A DNA stretch of 64,000 nucleotides from Epiperipatus broadwayi (lineage: Eukaryota > Onychophora > Udeonychophora > Euonychophora > Peripatidae), in contig JAQFVV010000012.1 of NCBI GenBank assembly GCA_028023455.1, positions 13,904,364-13,968,363 on the forward strand, in the 5' to 3' direction. Below, one piece after another: positions 58,258-64,000 of this stretch (position 1 is the first letter of the stretch; every line of letters starts with the position of its first letter). The notes under the pieces were generated by a model. It worked only from the letters and a program-made list of their open reading frames with translations. It had not been told where the DNA came from and searched no databases. Position numbers and translations under genes: made by a program.

Positions 58258-60176
58258 AAATTTGCACATTCCATGTATTTATATTAAGAAAAAAATTAGA
58301 TTTCTAATTCTTATCTTTAGTACTTTTACCATTTTCTAGTTTACTACTATGACATATATTTATTATTTCTATTACTTTAATAGAGTAATCCTCTAAGCAT
58401 GACAATTTAGTCAAACTGTGAAACAGGCCATTTTTTAGACCACATTTTCTAGGCCTCTGCCATTTATGTGGTAGGCAGAAAGGTCTCTAAATAGGACTTA
58501 CCTCTGAAACTCGTCTAAATTTTAATTCCAAGCTGATTCATTAGTCATTATACTGGATCAAGTAAATATTACAACTAAGGCTTGCCAACCTAACAAGTAT
58601 ATGCCCATCATTACTTTCTTAATTCTTGAGGGATTAAACAAAAAAAACAAAAAGGAAATTGGAATCAGAAATAGGCATGTAATTAAGGGATGGAAATGTG
58701 ACTGCACAAACACATAATTCCATTGACACAATTAGTATAGGGAAATGGCTGACGGCATCAATGGTTTAAGATGACCAGGCCATATATTAATCTAAGTGGC
58801 TGAAGAAGGGAAAGGGAACAAAAAAGATGATTTGTGTCGAAAACAGTACTTAATCTTTGAACCAATCTATAGAGATACTCTTGATCAGTCACTGTTTATT
58901 TAGTATTCACAATCAATATTTGAGTCTTTATACTATCCACCACCAGTAGAATTTGTCAACCTGAGCACAGCATCTGACAAAAATATTAATTATGTAAAAA
59001 ATAAAAAAAAATTCATTAAACAAAGTTTGTAAGCAAAACTTTTGACAAGCTATAGTCAAAAGGTTGCATTGTACATAATATATATAGTAATAATGAAAGA
59101 GAATATTGTTTAGAATATAGTTCTAAATTGTCTAATATGAAATGCTGATAAACCTATATTAGCAATTGGCAAATGTTTTTGGTGATTGCACTGCTCTATT
59201 GCTCAGACATAAATCTGTCTTTGGTCAATGAATTAATATATAATATACATATATGTGTGTATATGTATTTAAGTATGAATATTAAGTTCTTTGTTCAAAG
59301 ATAAAGTCTATACTACAGTCTTTCAAATAAGTGATTACTTCTTGATTACTATTAGGAATTTGCCTTGACACCATTTATTATCGATTAAAATTAATTCTAC
59401 TAATTCATAGTTGCAACCATATCATAAAATAATAAATCTCTTACATCATTAAAATATGAGTGTATATGTATACAATATTGTCTATATTTCAGATGATAAT
59501 AATAATGTTTACATGAGGTATAAATAAAGCTTTTCTAACCTTAAAAAATAAAAGTTAAAAAAATTGATCTGATTCTTCTGTGCTTTGATAGAAAGTAACT
59601 TGTAAAACGAATTTTAATTATTATCTGAAAGTGATTCTGCATCTGTGACACATAAAGAAGCCATCAACATTTCTACTTTGAAACGAGGACGAAAAAAATT
59701 TTGATAATATGAAAAAATTTCTCCTTATTTCACAACTACTGTATATATTTTATATATATTAAAAATTATGTGTGGTTTACAGCTTTTCTTTGATCTGTCT
59801 CTAGGACAGATTGACTTACATATCTTATGATTTTCTGAAATTTTAAGTTACAGGTTGTAATTTATTTTAGCAATAAAATAAAAAATTTAAGAAAATGCTT
59901 TTATTCACATAAATGCATTAATTTTTTCAATTTTCATATTATTCTTGATATTATGTGGCCAAAAATAAAATTAAGCAAAGACTCATTTAAATAAACTTGC
60001 AAATAATGCTCACATTTTTGTATTAACACTTGTCAGATAAAAAAGGGTAATTTTACCTGATGAATAAATCAGTATTAGTACAAGAAAGTGAGAGTTATTT
60101 ATAAGATTATTTAGGATATCATATAGACCTTAAATGAACACTTCATAATGCAATCTATAAAATAAAATTTATTCCT
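58258..60176. other. AT-rich DNA downstream of the last visible exon, nothing recognised
   Basis: If the final Fhit exon lies beyond the window this is intron. No Fhit-like HxHxH coding, RNA gene or clear repeat was seen. Confidence 0.5.
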
Positions 60177-60209
60177 TATTGCCTATAGTTTCAACTGCCC
60201 TGTAATCAT
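60177..60209 (-). ncRNA. Partial hammerhead-like motif
   Basis: The minus strand reads tgat, tacagggcagtt, gaaa, ctatag, gcaata. The 3' half (GAAA and flanks) closely resembles the motifs at 48.5 and 51.95 kb, but the 5' CUGAUGA box is cut by a TA microsatellite. It lies just outside the left arm of PLE-4. Confidence 0.4.
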
Positions 60210-60265
60210 ATATATATAAAATACTTATTTTGCGGGTTCATCCATGTTAAAAACTTTTAATATTA

Positions 60266-60311
60266 ATATACTGACGTTTCGACTTGGTCATACAAGCCAT
60301 CCACAGAGTTA
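60266..60311 (-). ncRNA. Hammerhead-like motif in left terminal repeat of PLE-4
   Basis: The minus strand reads ataact, ctgtgga, t, ggcttg-tatgac-caagtc (a 6-bp helix II with one G-U), gaaa, cgtc, agtata. The GAAA box is intact; CUGANGA has one change (A6 to U). The flanks aact / agta can pair as helix I. The position, inside a PLE terminal repeat, matches known PLE hammerheads. Confidence 0.5.
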
Positions 60312-60314
60312 TAA

Positions 60315-61724
60315 CAGCTTCGTATATTTGAAAGAACGTGGATTAAGAAATGTAAGTTACTTTGTAATTTATCTTTTTTATTAGCGTGCAAAAATCACAA
60401 TGTTATACCCACTTGCTGTAAAATTGTGTTTCACAAGAACAATTATAATGTTAGTAAAATTCTAAGGAAAACTAGCAATATTATTTTAAACTCTTTTATT
60501 AAAGAAACTTGGAAAAATTTAGACAAAATTGATAAAGTATTGCTACATTTACGTTTATTCCTTAGTAATAAAATACATCCTTTACTGTGGACTAGTTTTG
60601 GTCGTATTGCAAGTTTTATATCGTCTAAAGATTCAGAATTTGTAACAGCAAAGCAAAAGAAAAAATTGCAAATTCTAATTAGAACACAATCCCCAAACAT
60701 TATGTATCCAAATCAAAAAACCGTTTATAATTTATCTAGGAAAGCCCTCTCTACAGATGAAATTTTGGTTTTAGAAAAAGGTTTCAATTTTGCTTTAACA
60801 CCTTCCCGGATACGTTTTGAGAAAATTGTTTGTAATGTTGAGTCAGCTCTCAATAAAATTGATTCTACATCGGCTGATTTGGCTAGAGCTGAGATTTGTA
60901 ATATTTTTAAAAAAGCTAAGCTTCCTAAAAATAATATTTCAAAGAAAGAAAGACAAGCATTAAATAATATAAAATCGGACAAATCAATTGTTGTACTTCC
61001 AGCTGATAAAGGTAATGCCACAGTTGTAATGGATCGTGACATTTACCATAATAAAATTTTAGATCTGCTTAATGATAAAACTTATAAACTATCAAAAAGA
61101 GATCATACTACGTATTTGGAAAAAACAACAAAAGCTATTATTAATAAATCACCTATTGAAACAGAGATAAAAAATAAAATAATCCCTCGTGAAAAATCTT
61201 GTGTCTGTCCAAAATTTTATGGACTTGCAAAAATTCACAAACCAGATACCCCCCTTCGTCCAATAGTAAGTGCAATAGGTTCTCCAATTCATATTTTAGC
61301 CAGATACTTATCGGATTTCATTAAACCTACAATCCCATCTATTAAATCATATATTAAAAACTCTCTTCATTTTATTTCTGTTTTAAAAAGTTTAAAAATT
61401 AATGCTAATGACATTCTGGTCAGTTTTGATGTCGTGTCTTTGTTTACAAACATTCCAATTGATGAAGCTTTAAATATAATCTCACAACGTTGCAATTTAC
61501 CAGACCATATTTTTGCTTTAATTAAACATTGTCTCTTAAATACATATTTTGTATACAATGGACAGCATTACAGACAAGTTTTTGGTACTCCTATGGGCTC
61601 ACCTATCTCAGGAGTAATAGCTGATTTATTCATGGAATATATAGAAACTCGTGCTTTAGAATCATCATCCTTAAAACCTCTCATTTGGCTCAGATACATA
61701 GCTGACACTTTTGTCATATGGTAA
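60315..61724 (+). pseudogene. PLE-4 reverse transcriptase (N-terminal 469 codons, ends at internal stop)
   Basis: The frame is open from 60315, with no clear ATG. Residues about 224-235 are L-P-A-D-K-G-N-A-T-V-V-M-D. Next are F-Y-G-L-A-K-I-H-K-P and L-R-P-I-V-S, then F-D-V-V-S-L-F-T-N-I-P (motif A, near residue 370), G-T-P-M-G-S-P-I-S-G (motif B, near 426) and R-Y-I-A-D-T-F-V-I-W (motif C, near 459). Motif C should be Y-x-D-D; the first Asp is Ala, so catalysis is lost. A TAA replaces the usual Pro codon after V-I-W (61722-61724). PLE RTs copy the element RNA and are related to telomerase. Confidence 0.93.
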
Positions 61725-62536
61725 CATGGAAAAAATAAATTAGATGATTTTTTCTTACATTTAAATAATATGCATCCTCATATTAAATTTACAATGGACA
61801 GTCTGATGGAAAACTCCCTTTTTTTGATGTTCTAGTCACCAGAACACCAAACAGTTTATCTTTTTCTATTTACAGAAAGGATACACACACAGACAGATAT
61901 TTGCATTTCCATTCTCATCATCACCCAACTCAGATAGTTTCTGTAGCCAAAACTCTTTTAAATAGAGCAATTAATCTTTCAGATGAGACACATCTGAAAG
62001 AAGAAATAAATCATATTAATAGTGTTTTATTAGCAAATAGTTATAATTACAAATTTATAAAAAAAGCCTTATTTCAAGCCCAAAATAGACAAAATGGGAA
62101 ACAAAAAGATGATAAATCAGCTATTAGGATTTGTGTTCCATATGTAAAAGAAACTACAGACAGTATCGGATATATATTAAAACACTATAATATAGATACA
62201 GCATTTTCTGCTCATCAAAAGATCAGCAATATAATAGCCAAGCCTAAGGATTCAATCCCTCTTGAATCTCATGGTGTCTATCAAATCTCATGTAAAAATT
62301 GTAAAGCTTCTTACATAGGTATGAGTAATCGTCGCGTCAGTGTTAGGAGAGATGAGCATGCTAATACAGTTAAAAAACACTCATCATCATCAGCACTCTC
62401 ACTCCATACTATAGATTCAGGTCATAAAATTGATTTTTCTAGTACCAGGATCATATCCAGATGTGATAATCTCTACCAATGCAAAATTAGAGAAGCCATT
62501 GAGATACTTAAAAGGTCAGATTGTATCAATAAGTGA
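61725..62536 (+). pseudogene. PLE-4 linker and GIY-YIG endonuclease
   Basis: After the stop the same frame continues H-G-K-N-K-L-D-D-F and H-P-H-I-K-F-T-M-D to about 61800, then shifts. The second frame has F-F-D-V-L-V-T-R, Y-R-K-D-T-H-T-D-R-Y, S-H-H-H-P-T-Q, then the nuclease: H-G-V-Y-Q-I-S-C-K-N-C-K-A-S-Y-I-G-M-S, V-R-R-D-E-H, S-A-L-S-L-H and I-R-E-A-I-E-I-L-K-R. The GIY-YIG residues (Tyr pair, Gly, Arg, His and the distal Glu) all look intact. It ends at TGA 62534-62536. In PLEs this nuclease nicks the target for priming. Confidence 0.92.
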
Positions 62537-62681
62537 GATGATACATGCAAACTTCCTCCTATTTGGAAAGATTTTTTTAAAAAACATTCCTAAATTTAAC
62601 ATTTTTTGCTATCGGTGGAATTTTAACATTTTATTCAAATCAGTGATTGTAGCGCCTCTACAACCATCTTTCTACCTTTTA

Positions 62682-62728
62682 TAACTCTGTGGATGGCTTG
62701 TGTGACCAAGTCAAAACGTCAGTATATT
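62682..62728 (+). ncRNA. Hammerhead-like motif in right terminal repeat of PLE-4
   Basis: The plus strand reads ataact, ctgtgga, t, ggcttg-tgtgac-caagtc, aaaa, cgtc, agtata. It is the mirror copy of the left motif, but GAAA has become AAAA, so this copy should not cleave. The left copy kept GAAA. Confidence 0.45.
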
Positions 62729-62914
62729 AATATTTAAATTTTTAACACGGATGAACCCGCAAAATATGTATTTTATATATTTAACCCGTGCAAATCTTCG
62801 TTTTAACATATATATATAATGCTTATCTATACATACATAATTAGATATAAAAACATTATATACAATATCCTATATTCAATTAACATATTTATTCAGTATA
62901 CTGAATGTTTACTA

Positions 62915-63010
62915 TAGTAAATAGAGGGATTTGAACTTAAGATCTATATTCATCCTCTATTCCATCTCAAACAACGGATAACATGATAACACCCATGTGC
63001 TCCATCGTTG
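62915..63010 (-). repeat. Partial SINE-like repeat, family B (minus)
   Basis: The reverse complement matches the 3' part of the copy ending at 63300: aatagagggatttgaactta, tatattca...cct, ccat(c/t)tcaaacaac, and acatgat...cacatgtg-like strings. With that copy it makes an inverted pair spanning about 390 bp. Confidence 0.6.
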
Positions 63011-63071
63011 TTTTTTCAATGAAATGGGAGGTTGAATTGTTGGAAGAATGAGAAGATTGAAGTGTTTCCAT

Positions 63072-63300
63072 TAAAGTTTAAAAAATTGCTATCTTAATAT
63101 AAGCCGAGCACTGATTGTATATATATGTGGGAGATTATGATTTAGCCCAACGGACGAGTGCTTGTCTTGCACAAAATATGTATATTGGAGATCATTTATC
63201 TTTTTCACATGTGTATGATCATGTGTATCAGTTGTTTGAAATGGAGTGGAGGCTGAATATAGTCTGAAAATCCTAAGTTCAAATCCCTCTATTTAATATC
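63072..63300 (+). repeat. SINE-like repeat, family B (plus), with tRNA-like promoter box
   Basis: Homologous to the minus-strand copy at 15820-16055. Near 63150 is tagcccaacggacgagtgct, which fits the pol III A-box consensus and the D-arm region of a tRNA. Near 63274 is gttcaaatccc, a B-box-like string, but 120 bp away, further than in a tRNA. A tRNA-derived SINE is the best guess. Confidence 0.55.
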
Positions 63301-63445
63301 CTATATTATGGATTTAAAAACATATATATATATACTTTTTCAATGATTCCAGTAACCACATATCCTTTTATACATTTATAATAAATTTATAAATATTAGA
63401 GATATCTTTTTATTTTTAATTAATTTCTTTTGCATAATCTATTTT

Positions 63446-63980
63446 AAATACATATAAGGATTTAACCATAATACTATGCTTCTTGAGTGTTTAATTTTAC
63501 CACGAGAAGGACCTCTACAAATCTTAACATAAGATTATGACTTTATAAAGATAAGAGCAGCTGACTTATCTTCAACCTACTTTCTAATTATATAGGCAAA
63601 TCTAAAGCATTTTGATTTGAGAGTGAAGCTAGTAAATTCTTCACTAATTAAGTCACTACCTAGTTTAGAAATCAACATTCGCGAAATCTTTCGATTCACA
63701 GCAAGTTAATATTTAGATCTTATAATTAGAAATATTTCGTGAATGTTGATTTCTAAATGCGGTAGTGGACTTAATTAATGAAGAACTTACTAGCTTCACA
63801 CTCTCAAATCAAAATGCTTTAGATTTGTCTATATAATTAGAAAGTAGATTGAAGATAAGACAGCCGCTCTTAGTTTTATAAAGTCGTAATCTTGTGTTAA
63901 AATTTATAGAGGTCCCTCTCATGGTAAAATTAAGCACTCAAGGTGCATAGTATTAAAGTTAAATTCTTATATGTATTTAT
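63446..63980. mobile_element. Foldback element with long inverted arms
   Basis: The left arm (63446 to about 63687) and right arm (about 63734-63980) are inverted copies with a loop of about 46 bp. Matches include aaatacatataagga with the right-end tatgtattta, gcattttgatttgagagtg with its complement, and aaatcaacattcgcgaaat with atttcgtgaatgttgattt. No coding frame. It could be a MITE, or one more inverted retroelement dimer. Confidence 0.75.
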
Positions 63981-64000
63981 GTGCTGACCATGCGCTTAAT

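Larger units (their letters stand above)
60210..62783 (+). mobile_element. Near full-length Penelope-like element with terminal inverted repeats (PLE-4)
   Basis: The element is 2.57 kb. Its 3' end (62679-62783) reappears inverted at its 5' end (60210-60314). Shared strings include ttataactctgtgg, atggcttgt, cgtcagtatattaatatt and atgaacccgcaaaata. Inside is an RT plus GIY-YIG coding region with one in-frame stop and one frameshift. The coding frame opens at the very base where the inverted segment ends, so the 5' end is truncated and joined to the inverted 3' piece. Each inverted repeat carries a hammerhead-like core. Confidence 0.9.

Noticed and set aside
63150-63190. A functional tRNA gene
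   Set aside because: Only the D-arm/A-box part looks like tRNA; no anticodon arm or properly spaced T arm. Listed as SINE-like instead.
57004-64000. Final Fhit exon with the HxHxH motif
   Set aside because: Strings such as cacatgtgtatgatcatgtg near 63217 resemble His codons but lie in a repeat and lack the Fhit context and splice sites.

Overview
The window is AT-rich eukaryotic (metazoan) DNA with no bacterial features. Its only host gene is on the + strand: six exons of a NitFhit gene, the Nit (nitrilase-like) to Fhit (HIT-family dinucleoside hydrolase) fusion known from invertebrates such as flies and nematodes. Vertebrates keep the two genes apart, so the fusion, the low GC content and the very long introns suggest an AT-rich invertebrate. 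I cannot name the phylum from sequence alone.

NitFhit layout: exons at 10272-10472, 32505-32615, 32712-32813, 40047-40218, 40317-40436 and 56858-57003. Together they are 852 nt (284 codons) in one open frame with consistent splice phases. They encode the Nit domain from just before its catalytic Lys to its end, then the Fhit N-terminal half. The Nit N-terminus (with the catalytic Glu) lies upstream of what I could find. The last Fhit exon (HxHxH motif) lies beyond 64000 or was not found. Introns of about 22.0, 7.2 and 16.4 kb alternate with introns of 96 and 98 bp.

Nearly everything else is transposon debris inside or around those introns. Left part (1-10271): AT-rich DNA framed by two direct repeats about 8.1 kb apart. 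First long intron: LINE remnants (11.2-12.0 kb), an inverted pair of tRNA-type SINEs (13.1-13.5 kb), a degenerate repeat array (13.7-15.0 kb), another SINE-like repeat (15.8 kb), an LTR carrying a 28-bp minisatellite (18.0-18.7 kb), a complete but decayed Ty3/gypsy element with long LTRs (19.1-27.8 kb), a Penelope-like element (PLE) endonuclease fragment (28.7 kb), a GC-richer possible LTR (29.3-31.8 kb) and a hammerhead-like motif (32.0 kb). Second long intron: a nested structured segment (33.4 kb), a pogo/Tigger-like TIR element (35.3-36.2 kb) and a palindromic PLE (36.3-38.6 kb). Third long intron: a deleted gypsy element (40.8-43.9 kb), two further PLE palindromes (43.9-47.9 and 49.5-51.9 kb), an ORF-less palindrome with a hammerhead-like motif in each arm (48.3 kb), and a minus-strand PLE remnant with its own hammerhead-like motif (51.9-52.9 kb). 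Right part: a minus-strand LINE remnant (57.5-58.0 kb), a near full-length PLE with terminal inverted repeats (60.2-62.8 kb), SINE-like repeats and a foldback element at the end.

The most notable pattern is that four separate PLE copies, of different families and ages, all have an inverted copy of their own 3' part joined head-to-head to a 5'-truncated element. Several PLE-associated termini also contain hammerhead-ribozyme-like cores. All statements are from reading by eye; no alignment, folding or database search was run.
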